A stretch of 64,000 bases of DNA from Eucommia ulmoides (lineage: Eukaryota > Streptophyta > Magnoliopsida > Garryales > Eucommiaceae): the NCBI GenBank assembly GCA_016647705.1, contig JAENRU010000487.1, positions 1-64,000 on the forward strand, written 5' to 3'. Positions within the stretch are counted from its first letter, which is position 1; every line of letters starts with the position of its first letter. Made by a program: the position numbers and the translations under genes. Of the stretch, positions 47,620 through 59,493 are shown piece by piece. Under the pieces are notes generated by a model that was not told the origin of the DNA, searched no databases, and was given only the letters and a program-made list of their open reading frames with translations.

Positions 47620-49566
47620 ATCTTGTTGGATTTGCATGGCTCCCAAATAAAAATTTAAAAAATATATTAAAATATTAAAAACTTAGGATTTTTTTTTTTT
47701 AAACGGAGAGTTAATATTAAAAAAAAAATTACTGCATGGACCCATATTAACCATTAATCTACCAATAAAATCTGCTATATAACTAATGGACAGTGCAGTC
47801 CTCTTTCACAGTTTTCATACATAGCGCAATCCTAAAACCGTCAGCCGTATATTTCTTGTTAACAAATTTTCTCTCGCATTATATGCAGCAATGAAAATTC
47901 TATAATACGAATTGAGAGTTTCTATATTCAACATATTATTTTATTAAAATAAAAATAACTATTGTTGTACACATTTTTTTTTATAATTTAATATATATTT
48001 AGATTCATCTAAACAAGATCTTCAAAACGATATCAAATTCACTATTTTTTTTCATTAGTTTCAGTTTTCACATCATTTTATATGTAACATGGTATTAATT
48101 TCCAGAATTTTTACTTTTTACGAACTATAATATAGTTACATGTAACATTTACATAAAATACGATTCAATACAGGTAATGTTGTATTCCATACGCAAAGAA
48201 CGAAGGGTTATATCATATGCGATGCAGATATTATAGTGTCATGTTGGCTTAATTGAATGTCATATTGAACATGCAAATATAAATGTAAAATACAGTAATA
48301 TGACGTAACATTGATGTTACATAAATATTACATGTAACATGATATAGTTACTAACATTTTGATTTTTATTTTTATTTAGTTTGGTTTTAATGTTACATGT
48401 AACATTGATATTACATAATGTTATATGTAACATGGTGTAGATACTAACCTTTTGGGTGGGGTTTTGTTTGGGGTTTATTTTAATGTTACATGTAATATTT
48501 ACACTCATTATAATAAACAACTCTAAAAAATATAATTGATATCTCATTTTAAAGAGAATTAATCGAACGTAATTGTTGTGTACAAATTTTATTGTTTCAC
48601 GTTCAGATTGAGATCAAAATAAGCATTTTGTTCCATCTAGAGTTGGTCTTTTGTTACCTAATTTAGTTTTGCATAAGAGAGAGGTGATTGTATGATATTT
48701 ATGAAGCGGTGCATTAAATAGGGGTGTTTTAGTCACAGAAATATCATAAGAACTGCTCGGTTAAAAGAAAAAGTAGTGGGTTTGTTTGGTAGTTTTTGCC
48801 ACTTTTTGGGATTCCTTGGTAAGCACCCCTAATATTAATTCAAGAAAAATGAACGGATAAGATTGAGTTCTAAAAGTGTTTTAGCACCATTTAAAAATTT
48901 CACTCTTCCGCTTCAAAAGCAGTTAATTTAAATCATATTTTATATTATTAGCCATTTTTTTATTATTTAGTATGCTTTTACACCTATAAATTTAAAAATT
49001 GATATAGTACCTTTAGACACGAATAATACTCACTAATTATATATTGTTCATTGTTTTCAAAATTTTAAATTCTATTATATCTTATTACCAATTACCAATT
49101 AGAGTTCGATTCTCTTGGAAAACACTCCAAAAATTAAATATTGAATTTAATCATGAATGCACAGGCCGATGTGGAGAAGTGGTCCATTAGAATCGTCGGA
49201 GAAGGAGATTAATCAGGTTGCGCGTAAACTGATCCTAACACACCTTATTGTGTAATTCAAAAATAAATAAATAAGGGTCCCAGTATCGTAAGGCAATGTA
49301 TCATTTTTGTAATTTATAAATATATGATAGTAAAAAAAAAAAAAAAAAAAAAAAAATTAGAAGATTAAACACAAATGTGAAATTAAACTCAAACACTTGG
49401 AAGATGAAAAATCTGAAGCTACAGTAACTTTTAAATGGAAAATTATAATAACTTTTCATGTGATACAATAAATTTGAGTTTTTGAAAAAATTATTGGATT
49501 GAATAGTAAAAAAAATTAATCAGTTAACTATTTACAAAAACGCCCTGAAATTCTTAGAACCAAAGT
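47620..49566. other. No gene; AT-rich, with a cluster of TTACATGTAA palindromes
   Basis: Open frames are short and unconvincing. Between about 48075 and 48500, ATGTTACATGTAACAT-type palindromes recur at least six times, two of them in a diverged direct duplication of about 90 bp (from 48335 and 48426). An A-run lies at 49333-49356. Confidence 0.5.
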
Positions 49567-49652
49567 TTGTCCTTTCTATATGCGAACTGCGAAGCAGCCC
49601 CTAATTGCCTGCAAAGGAGAAACCTCCATAGAAAGAACTTGAAGGGAGCTCC

Positions 49653-49757
49653 AATGGCGGCAAATGAATTCGAAAACTATCTGCTATCAAAACTCGATGA
49701 TTCTATCACAGAATCAAAGTGCCATAATCATCTATCAGAGACTTTGTTTCATCTTCA
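49653..49757 (+). other. Possible exon fragment of unknown origin
   Basis: A frame starting MAANEFENYLLSKLDDSIT (49653) sits in a good start context with a leader-like upstream sequence, and reads into TRIM segment X' after about 35 codons. I do not recognise the protein. It could be a first exon interrupted by the TRIM array, a captured fragment, or chance. Confidence 0.2.
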
Positions 49758-51110
49758 AAAACCCATTGGGGATGTGCGCAACGAAGTCCCTCTAGCGTGA
49801 GAGTAGGGAGTTGAGGGGAGAGAGGGGAGCAGGGAGAACATCTATTTGCTCTTAGTAGCAAAGTCAAGAATTACCTGAGACATTAAATTCCTTACTGTTT
49901 CAGGAGTAAAAACTAATTAATTCAACCAAATTAGGACCCTAAACGCAATTAATTATAGGTTAATCGGTGCGTGGGCAATGAGGAGACGCGTGGCATGATT
50001 TAGGGCACTGGGTCTTGCCTTTTGGTCTACCAAAAAGAGTCAATGGGTTGGCTCAAGCATATAGAAGACAAAGCCTAGTCCACAGAGGTGCAAGGGTCTA
50101 CTTGGTGGTATGAAGGATCTGTCCAATGGTCGCTAGTTGGTGATAGGCCCTGGAGCTTATGGCTATGAACCCCTCAATTCTAATCGTTGAGTAGTGTGGT
50201 CAAACAAAGGAGGTCGGTGAAGCCCTGGTCCCTGGTTGGTGGACGGTAGTCCGCCACAGGGGATTGGTCGACACATAGCTATGGTCACTGGGCAATGAAC
50301 TGTGCACGAGGTCATGCACTCTTCTCGGTGATCATAGTAGGTCATGTGGGGAGTCCCATGTAGTCCAGTCAGCAAGTGAAGTGGACTCTGACCAATCAAT
50401 CGTCCCTTTCGGGGTCCTCACTTTGCCACAGTGTCTGGTTGTGATTGGTTCTCAATGGGCAGTGGAAATATCCCACATCACAAACCACTATATAAGTCAA
50501 AAGTTATTACTCCACTAGACACTATACGATTTTAAGTTGAGATCTCTTAACATGGTATCAAAAGTTTGAAATTCATCTCTTATTTTTTCGTAATCAAATT
50601 ATTTGTTCAAAATACCGAGATGGTATATTTCTGTGATCATCAAATCATCTGTGGAAACTGAAGTTACACTTAAAAATGGGTGTAAACAATAGTGTTGAAC
50701 TGATGCAGGATTACAGAATATCTACACTGATTTTTTATTTAGGCAATCTCCAAAGCACAAAAGAAGGATTTTTTTTATTGTTTGTTTCAATGAGGAGAAA
50801 GAGAAGTGAATATCATATGCCTAATCAATTTAAAGTCGAGTCTTCTTTTCTTTTCTACATTCTTCTTTTCCTTTCTTTTATTCTAATTATATTTTTTCTT
50901 TTGCCCAAATGAGTACTTTTTGAGCATCAAGACCTCTCAAACTTTCATCTATAATGAGTCCAAACCATTATATAAGTAAAAAAAAAAAAAATTTACTCTA
51001 CTTAACACCATATGATTTTAAGTTAAAATATCTTACATTGGTATCAGAGAATGAAAATCCATCTCATTCCCTTGTAGTGCAAGCTATGGCGGATTGCACA
51101 TTTCCAACTA
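49720..51110 (+). mobile_element. Compound TRIM array, copy B
   Basis: It parallels copy A without its first module: segment X' (about 49740-50431), LTR 50432-50552 (starts TGTCTGGTTGTGATTGG, ends TCTCTTAACA), primer site TGGTATCAAAAG (50553), interior, U module (about 50689-50955), LTR end near 51041, primer site TGGTATCAGAGA, and a short interior ending about 51110. Orientation and module order match copy A. Confidence 0.65.
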
Positions 51111-52440
51111 ACATGTAAATGCCTCAGCTAGGCTTTACGCTTAACCACAGTTCATAAGTGGTTTTAGCCACCGTTTTACTTGGTATCTTATTCAGGATAT
51201 ATGTTGCAGTCTTAAGTGCTTCTCTCTAGAGTGATTCTGGTAAAGAAGAATGAATTATCATACTTCTTACTATGTTCTTAAGCGTTCTATTTCGACTCTC
51301 AGCAACATGGTTCATGTCAAGATTGTCTGGCATAGTATAATGTGAGATGATTCTGCCTTTCTCTGGGAATTTAGAAAAGAATCCTGGACGTTGTTTTCAT
51401 GATATTGACAGCCTTAATTTTCTTTCAAAGTTGAAGTTCAACTTCAACTTTGAAAGACTTAAATGCGTCCAAAGATTGAAATTTCTCATGAATTAAATAT
51501 AGGTAGCCATAACAAGAGTAGTCGTTTATGAGCGTAATAAAATATCATTGTCTATTCCAAGATGTCATACGAAATGGTCCACAGTATGTATTAGCTTTAA
51601 GACTCCGGAACTCCTATTGACACCCAATTTCCTTATGTTTATTTGTTTCCTCTTTACTCATTCCATACAAATTTTGAAATTTGTCAAATTAAGTGGATCA
51701 AGAATTCCACAAGAAACAAGCCTATCTATTCTCTTTTTAGATATATGTTCTAGACACTTGCGCCAAAGTATAGCGGAATTCTCATTAGCTAATTTGCGTT
51801 TGTACCGCAAGTAGTTGTCTGTAAGGTTTCATTATGTGAAATAATAGTATCCAACAACTATAGATTATCAATTACAGAACTAATTGTAATAATATTTGGA
51901 TCTTGAAAAATATTGAGGTTATTATTTCCAAATGAAGAAAGAAAAATCGAATTTGTCTAAAGTAGAAATAGAAATCAAACACTGTCTAAATGACAGTACA
52001 ACATATGTCTATTTCAAATCCAAAAAGAGATCAGGCTTTAAAGATAATCTAAAAGTCCTTATTGTCTCCATAACAACTGTGTCGCCTTCACCCATAGAGA
52101 TGCATCTTTCAGCATCGATTGACTTTCAGTTCCATAGGCAACCCTGCATAGACACACTTATATGAGTAGTAACACCAGAATCTACCCACCAAGCATGACT
52201 AGGTACAGAAGCTAAATTATTCTCAGAACAAACCAAAATGAGAAGCATACTCTCCTTAACATGCCATGTGGCGTACTTGAAATACTCCATTTTCATAAGT
52301 CCTTCCTGCCTGCAGAAAAAACAGGTAAATTATTGATCCTAATTCTTTTGCAATTTGGATTGTTGTGTTCCAACTGTAGCTTCCTGATCTTTATCTCTTT
52401 GTCATTTCTTACCCTTAGAGGTATTGGCTAAGTGAACACT
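51111..52440 (-). mobile_element. Ty1/copia fossil (copia-6), gag end to integrase
   Basis: Minus-strand fragment of the copia-5 family. Several stretches are reverse complements of copia-5 (for example the AAAGAGATAAAGGTCAAGAAG region of gag and the integrase region around 31900). From high to low coordinates: zinc-knuckle area, protease, pre-integrase, integrase start, then cut by TRIM copy B. It is broken in more than five places and has no LTR. Confidence 0.75.
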
Positions 52441-52482
52441 TTCTGTCCTTTTTCGCTTAATTCTTTTTTTCTTCTTGCATAT

Positions 52483-52709
52483 TGTAGACACAACATTTTG
52501 ACCGCCCCACAAAAATTAATACTTTATAGTTTACTTTGTTTTCTTTTATTTTATTTTATTTCAGAAGATACAAAAATAGAAAAAGAAAAAGAAAATGAAG
52601 GGAAAATTCGAAATAAAAGAAAAGGGGTTGAAATTAGAAAAAGGAAAAATTGGGGAGTGAGATGAGGGAGAGAGCAATTTTTTGGGCCCTCCATTGTCCA
52701 CCATGTGTG

Positions 52710-52758
<49 letters not shown>

Positions 52759-54130
52759 GAGAGAGATAGGAGAGAGAAAGAGAGAAGAAAATCATGTGTG
52801 TGTGGGCCTTGTGTGCGTTTGTAAACTAGTTGGGGAGGGGGGGGAGCTATGTTTCAGTCAACTTGTGCATGTGAGTGTGTATCGCGTGTGTGTGTGCGCG
52901 CACACACGTGAGAGAGAGAGAGAGAGAGAGAAAAAAAAAAAAAAAAAGAGATAGTTGTGGGCTCGTGATCTCATGCACCCGCAACCCTAGGATGCTCTTT
53001 TTCACTTTTTTTTTTTCAATTTCAACCTTTCCCAGTCCAAGTGGGACTGGGTTTGGCAGCCAAACCTAATTTTTTAGGGTTTTCTCGTGTTTTTCATGCC
53101 TCATCCTTTCCAATAAATAAGGTCCTTCTCTTTCTAGTTTATTCATTCAGAAATTGAGAAAAAAAAAAAAAAACTTAAAAAGTAATTCTCATCGAAAGCC
53201 CTTTCGGAAAGCCGTCTACGAGAGAGAGAGAAAAAGCCCGAGTATCAGGATTATTGGCCTATAACAGATATGTTTTTCTTTTCTTTTCTTTTTTTTAGTT
53301 TATTTCAATATCTCCATAGTTTAAATTCATATAAGCTTCCTATTTCTTTTAATCGTCCGATGACTAGATGAAAAACACAGGAATGAGGTTCCCCATTCTC
53401 AATCTGAATCTTTAAGCGTTTAGACGATAACACTCACTATTTTTTATTTTTTTTATTTCTGTATTTGTATTTTTAATTTTTTTATAATTCATAAAGAGAA
53501 AAACTAAAAAAAGTAAATCGTCTGATGATCCGATAAAAATGCCATGGTTAAATTTTCGTGTTTAAACTTAATCCCCGAGAATTAGGTGAAGGATGGTTTT
53601 CATTATTTATTTTTCTTTATTTTTTATTATTATTGTTACATAAAACCTAAAAAATAAAAAATAATAAAATCGTATTTTGTTTGAATTAATCCTTACGAAA
53701 CTTAAGGTAAATCCGACGATTCGATAAATCGTGGGAAAGCTTTATGTGGCATCGTTTCCATTTCCCGACTCAAGTAGAATTTAAAAATGATTGGTTTTAG
53801 GAAATCTATTCCCTCAGTAAATCTTTTTGTGGGATTCCGCTTAAGTTTTAGAAAGATTAATTCCAAAAAAATTACTTTCGCAAACCTCCCTTGATTCTCA
53901 TATCCAAAGAATTTGAGGGAATTTCAAATTGAGATTTCTTTAAATTAATCTGGAAAACTTAAAATAGACATTTTTGTATTTCATTTAGCATATTTAATTT
54001 TTTTGTATCATTTAGACGGCATGTTTAGGACACTTTTACCATTTACACCTTTTTATGCATAGTTTTTTTATTTATTTTATTTCTTATTTGATAAATCCAT
54101 ACTATTTTTTCACATCTTGTCATGACAGGT
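52483..54130 (+). repeat. LTR-like dispersed repeat R, copy 2
   Basis: Starts TGTAGACACAACATTTTGACCG and is collinear with copy 1 for about 350 bp. It then continues with GA and GTGCGC microsatellites (52712-52756, 52880-52935), a TATA-like CCAATAAATAAGG (about 53109), and a long AT-rich part with CGATGATCCGATAAAA-like words. The TG start, internal TATA and length suggest a long LTR of an unidentified element. The right end is uncertain. Confidence 0.45.
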
Positions 54131-55779
54131 GCACCACTTATATTTTCTATATTAAATAAATCACCACCACACATAGTCACATTAATTCACGTAGTGTTCC
54201 GTATTCAATTCCCCGTATTCATATTAGGTCGCTTTTGCATAAAAAATAAAGGGGATTTTAATATGGGCCCCAAGGCCCACTAATATATTATACATATACC
54301 CATCCATATATTGTATTTAACATAAAACCCATATTGATTCCGTGCAGTGTACTCGTGGGAAGAAGCGCGTGAGAGGTGATGCTATATGGTAAGTGTTCTT
54401 TCTCAAAATTCCATATTCGAACCTTCCATCCTCTAATCCATGCTTAGAATCTTGATATAGAAAGTGGATATTCACCTTCTTCTCCAAATAAATCGCAATC
54501 CCCAATTTTGTAACCGGTCGTTCGCCGCTTGTCTGCAGTAATCAAGGCGTCAATGTTATTCAACCGTCTCCGCCTACCATAGCCGTCGCCGTCACCTGCT
54601 TTAGTCGTCGCCGTCGCCGCAAACCTGCTGTAGTCGTCACCGTCGCCGCAAACGTCACCTATACGTTGGTAGAACATCGGCGCCGCAACAGTAGCTCGAT
54701 CTCGCCTCACCGTCGCCGTTCAAGCGTCGTCGCCGTTCAAATCCAGCCGCCGTCGCCGTCGATTTGAGGCCGTCGGTTTCCATTTCTGTAAGTTTCATAT
54801 CAATTAAAGTTGTTTGATTTTCTAGGGTTTGGGTAATGCGAACAATGAGCAGTCCACTGATGGCTTGTGGTTGAGATGATGAATGCACAGTAAGAATCAT
54901 ATATTATTTGTTGTGTTCTTGATTTTGGATTGTTAGGAATTTTAATGCACAGCAAAAATCCATCTCCCCCCTTGCATTGTTCATATTTCGGCCATCTCAA
55001 CACCAAAATTTGGATTCTTGCTTGCTTGTTTATTGGAGTTTAATTCAAAATTAGGGTTAGGATTGTGGAGAAATCAGAATCGGAATTTTGGTGTGTTGAG
55101 ATGGTGAATGCACATTAATAATCATATATTGGTTGTTGATATTTTGGGTGTTGTTGCGTGAATTATTGAAATATTTATTGTTCGGCTTGTTAAATTGTTG
55201 ATGTGTAGCAAGATTACGTATATGCAGTTGTGTTCTTGAATTTCGCTTTTGGTTGCATCACAAATAGAGATGGCCATTGTTCTTGTTATCAATTTATGTT
55301 TGAATAGTTAATGTGTAGCCACTAATGTTGAGGTATTTTACTGTGTAGCAAAAATCACGAATTAAAAGACTTGTTTTGGATTGACATTTTGTTACGTTTC
55401 ACTGTTCATGTGGGATTTCTATCGAATTGTTGCTATGGTGTAATATTCGATATTTAATTAGTGTATATCAAAAAAAAATATGTTCGATTTATATAGATTA
55501 TTAATATGTATCAAAAAACATGAAGTGAAGACTTGTTTTAGATACACAACTTGAGACTTTTTCACAATTGGTTTGTGGTGTTGATAAAGAGTTACTGTGG
55601 TGTAAAAATTAATGTGTATTTAATGTGTATCAAAAATTGATGTTTGGTTAATAGAGTTTGAAATTGTGAAGCAAAATTCAACAATTAAATATATGTTTTT
55701 GAATTATACCGTTCGACCTCTACATTGTTAATGTTTGGATGTCGAATTTTTGTCCGACACCGGAATTGTTTCTCAGGTA
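54131..55779 (+). other. 5' region of the Ulp1-type gene; GCCGTC-rich island
   Basis: A CpG-rich island at about 54500-54780 consists of GTCGCCGTCGCCG words, an unusual composition for this window and plausibly a leader or promoter. 54790-55770 is AT-rich with repeated ATGTGTAGCAAAAAT-like words and probably holds an intron ending at the TTTCTCAG acceptor (55770-55776). No coding exon was recognised. Confidence 0.4.
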
Positions 55780-58700
55780 ATGGCAGGTGCATCCGAAAGC
55801 AATCCAATAACCCATAATCAAGCTAGGGGTAAACAGTTTCGATGTAATTTGCGTAGCTTTTGTGATTTAATGGGAAAAAACCGAAGGAAGTTTCGTCCCT
55901 ACCATATTGATGTGATGTCGTCCACTCTGCTTTGGCCTTTCTTTAAGGCATTCGTTGACGGCAATGTCGTGGTCCAACAATGCACCAAAAGTGACCAAGA
56001 CATCTTTGCGCTGTTGAAGTATTATAATCGGTAAAAATTGTTACTTTTCATATCGAAACAATTATGTTGCAATGATATTTACTGGTTTACTATAATTTTT
56101 TGAACATTTTTTTATTGTTTTGCGTATTGAGCAGAGGTAAGAAAGCTTTTGTGTTTGGTGGAAAGAGTATTTCTTTGAGTGCGAGAGATATATCATTATT
56201 CTTTGGAATAAAAAATGGGACCAAAGTAGTTGAACATACGTATGCGAAGAAGATTATGAGTCTGTTTGTTCAACGACGTTTTGTTGGAGTGGACCAAGTC
56301 TCAACGAGAGTGATATTACAGACGATTGACACGATTATTGATCGGAACAATCACGATGACGTTGAGGATGTCGTAAGGTTGATGTGTTTGTACGCTTTTG
56401 TGACTTGCTTTTTTGCAACTACTGGTACAAATATCGGATGGTCGTTTGTTCAAATGGTAGAGGACTTGCATGCAATGTCTGAATACGCATGGGCTGATGC
56501 TATTGCGAAGGGGGTAAATGATTCTATCCTTAATAACATTGACAAACCTTATGCGATTCGTGGCTGTACCATCGCTATATTGGTAAGTTGTTTATAAGTG
56601 CAATGACAAATGTTGTATATATTCTTGTTTGTTGATTTAATAATTTTTTCTAATTTCTATATGTTATTACCCTTAGTATATGTTTTGCGAGCGTTCAACC
56701 TTGTTAGATCCATATTACAATCACCAAGCTATGCCAGTTGGCGGTGATGTCAGTTGGATCGGCATTCCTCGATTCACCCGTTAGAATTTATCTTCTTTAA
56801 AGAACGTGTTGCATGGGGTGAATGATCTCAATGAAAATCAGGTTAGTGCCAATAGTATCTTTGAAATATTATATGTATGTCATTAAATGGCTGGTTGTAT
56901 AATATATAAGATTTTACTGCATAGCAAAAGTTACGTGTATTGTGTCATTTATGAGAATGTTACTGCATATTGACTATTAATGGTATTCCACCATACGCCA
57001 GATCATGTTTTTAAGGGGTGTTTATATGACTGAATAACAACAATATTGTTAACCCCCTCTTTTCAAAATTAAACTTTCGTTACCAAATGTAAAAAAAAAA
57101 AACCAGAACAATAAGATAAAAGCTGGAAAAACAAGAGCAAATAATGGTTGGTTATTATTTGTATCATGAATATTGTAAAAAATGTTACTGCATTGAAAAA
57201 CTAGAGAACCATGTCATATTACAATGATGGAACTTGGCTACCTGTTGTTTCATCTGCTGCTATACATAATAGCCATAAATTTCAGTGACAGCAAATGAGC
57301 CCCAAATCTACTGAAACCACAACCAATATCAATTACAGACGGAACCTATAATTAAACAAGTACCCATCCATCCAGTTGCAAAAAAGTAACTCTGCAATGG
57401 ACGACTTGGTATAATAAATAAGTCAGGCTCTTGAGAACTTTTTCACATTAAAATTTTCTTTTTTAACAGTAAACGCTTAGAGAAATGCACAACAAAGTAG
57501 CTTGTAAATAAAAGGTTTTAACATTTTCAGTCCAAGCTCCATATGGCTACCGTTAATTTAAGTTGCGTGTTAATTTACTCACGCAATCAAATGTTTTATA
57601 ACATTGTTAATTTAAGTTGCGTGTTCTACCGTTTTCAGATAATCTCTGACGATCTGGTGCCATCATCTATAGAAGAGTTGTATGTATTTGGGGCCCAACC
57701 AACGGCAACATCAGCTGGCTTACCTCCCCCCGAGCAACAACCCCCGGACGAGCTCACTGAAATCAAGAAGCAATTGGAGTGTTCGTTGAATCAAAATAGT
57801 GAATTGGTTGCGGAGAATGTCCAACTTCGCTCTGAGCTGAAAAGTCGTGACGAGTTGATAACATCGTTGATGAAACAGTTAGATGATTTGGTGGAACGGA
57901 CGACAATCATTGATGCGGAACAAATACGCGAAAAAAAATCCGTTGCCAATTTAGCTTCATCTCCAAGTATGAAACCTCTTGAACATGCCGAACTACAAAG
58001 TTGTATGGTAAGGGAGATTAAATGGCAAAAAAGAAAACCCGCAAGAAAGTCAGATTACGTGTATGAGTGGGTTAAAAAGCGAAGTAAAAAGGAGTGTGTT
58101 CAGGTAGTGATTGATGTGGATGAGATCCCGTTGATACATCGCATGACTAAAAGGAAACCCGAAAAACTTCCAAACAAAAAAAGAAGCATGGTGGCCAAAT
58201 TACTAGACAAAAGTGATTGGGATAAAATAAAATCCATACATGAAACACATGATGATGTGTATGTATTCGTTATATTTACTTCGAATCAATTTGTACTTTT
58301 TTCTTAAATTCCCTATTCACTTTATTGATTTAATTTTTTGCTCTTCAGTGACCTAGCATGGATTGGATTGGATGGCTTCCTTGGCGTCCGTTTTGGCGAC
58401 ATTATCGATCTCCTAAAAGGAGAACAATTATCTAGTAGGGTAAGAAAATATATTGGATGTCATGTATTTTAATGAACACATAAACTTGATATTTTTTGGC
58501 CTCGTTCTTTTGTAGGTGATAGATACGTTTGCCGAGATAATACACCATCGCCAAATTGAAATTTTTAATGGCAGTTCAAATGTTGATGCTCCCCACAGAG
58601 TGTTTGTTATGCCTAGTCTTTCTTGGGTAACTTTCTTTTTTCCACGGTGTTTGATTATGGTATATTTTGGTGCATTTGTATTTCTAGTCTTTTAATGCAT

Positions 58701-59493
58701 ATTAAATTTTGTGCCAATTTTGATGATAGACTTACATTAAAGAGAATAGAGAGGCAATCATTCGGGAACAAATGGATAAACAATTCAATATAGGTGTTGC
58801 TGGGAAGTACGAGACGATAATGTTCCCAATAAACACTCCTGGGAGGAAATCTGCACCGTCGCACTGGACATTACTTGCTTTCGAGATGGAGCATGGGACT
58901 TTGAATCACTACAACTCGCTATATAGTCTTAATTCACACGATCCGCATTTCGAGAGCGCCAAACTTATAGTAATGTTTTAGATATTTTACGAATTAATTG
59001 ATTATGAGTTTACAATAATAATCTTACATGCCAAATGCACTCTCGTACATTAATTTAGTGTTATTATTTGTTTAAATTTAATTGGTGATATCATTGTTTG
59101 CAAAATATAGGTGGATTATATTAACAGCTATTTCACTCGGTATGCGACTTCGTCGAGCGCGTCTACACAAGAACGATCAATAACTTTGGAGCCTGTTTAT
59201 GACACGCCTCAGCAAAGGGTTGATCGTAAGTGTGGATTTTGATTTGAATTAGGTTTGTAAAAATATGCGATATTTATAATAGAAATTTGTATAGGTTTTT
59301 TTTTTGCCAGACCTGACTGTGGAGTAAATGTTACCTATATAATGAGACAGTTTGTCCTTGGGCAACGAGCGAACGTCAAGCGTGAATGCAAAACCAGAAT
59401 AGCAACGGTGGAAAGGGCGGATCTTATCAAGGACATAATAAATGACAAACATGGTTGTTGGGCTTTTGATTCATGTTATGCGCAGAGCAGTTG
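55780..59493 (+). pseudogene. Ulp1-like cysteine protease gene (C48 type), MULE-borne, nine visible exons
   Basis: Exons I can place by GT/AG sites: 55780-56030, 56135-56582, 56677-56841, 57639 to about 58255, 58349-58439, 58516-58626, 58730-58969, 59111-59225, 59311-59493. The first three give an N-terminal domain (FGGKSISLSARDISLFFGI...), similar to the region before the protease in plant MULE-borne Ulp1 proteins. Exon 4 has a leucine-rich coiled coil (about 57760-57935) and basic, nuclear-signal-like stretches. Exons 5-9 are the peptidase: SHWTLLAF (catalytic His), NHYNSLYS where most relatives have Asp before Ser-Leu, and PDCGVNVTYIMRQF with the Cys. Family members remove SUMO-like tags; the target here is unknown. 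Defects: a TAG at 56782-56784, and phase mismatches at the exon 4/5 and 8/9 joins as read. Probably decayed, though most of it is well preserved. Confidence 0.7.
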
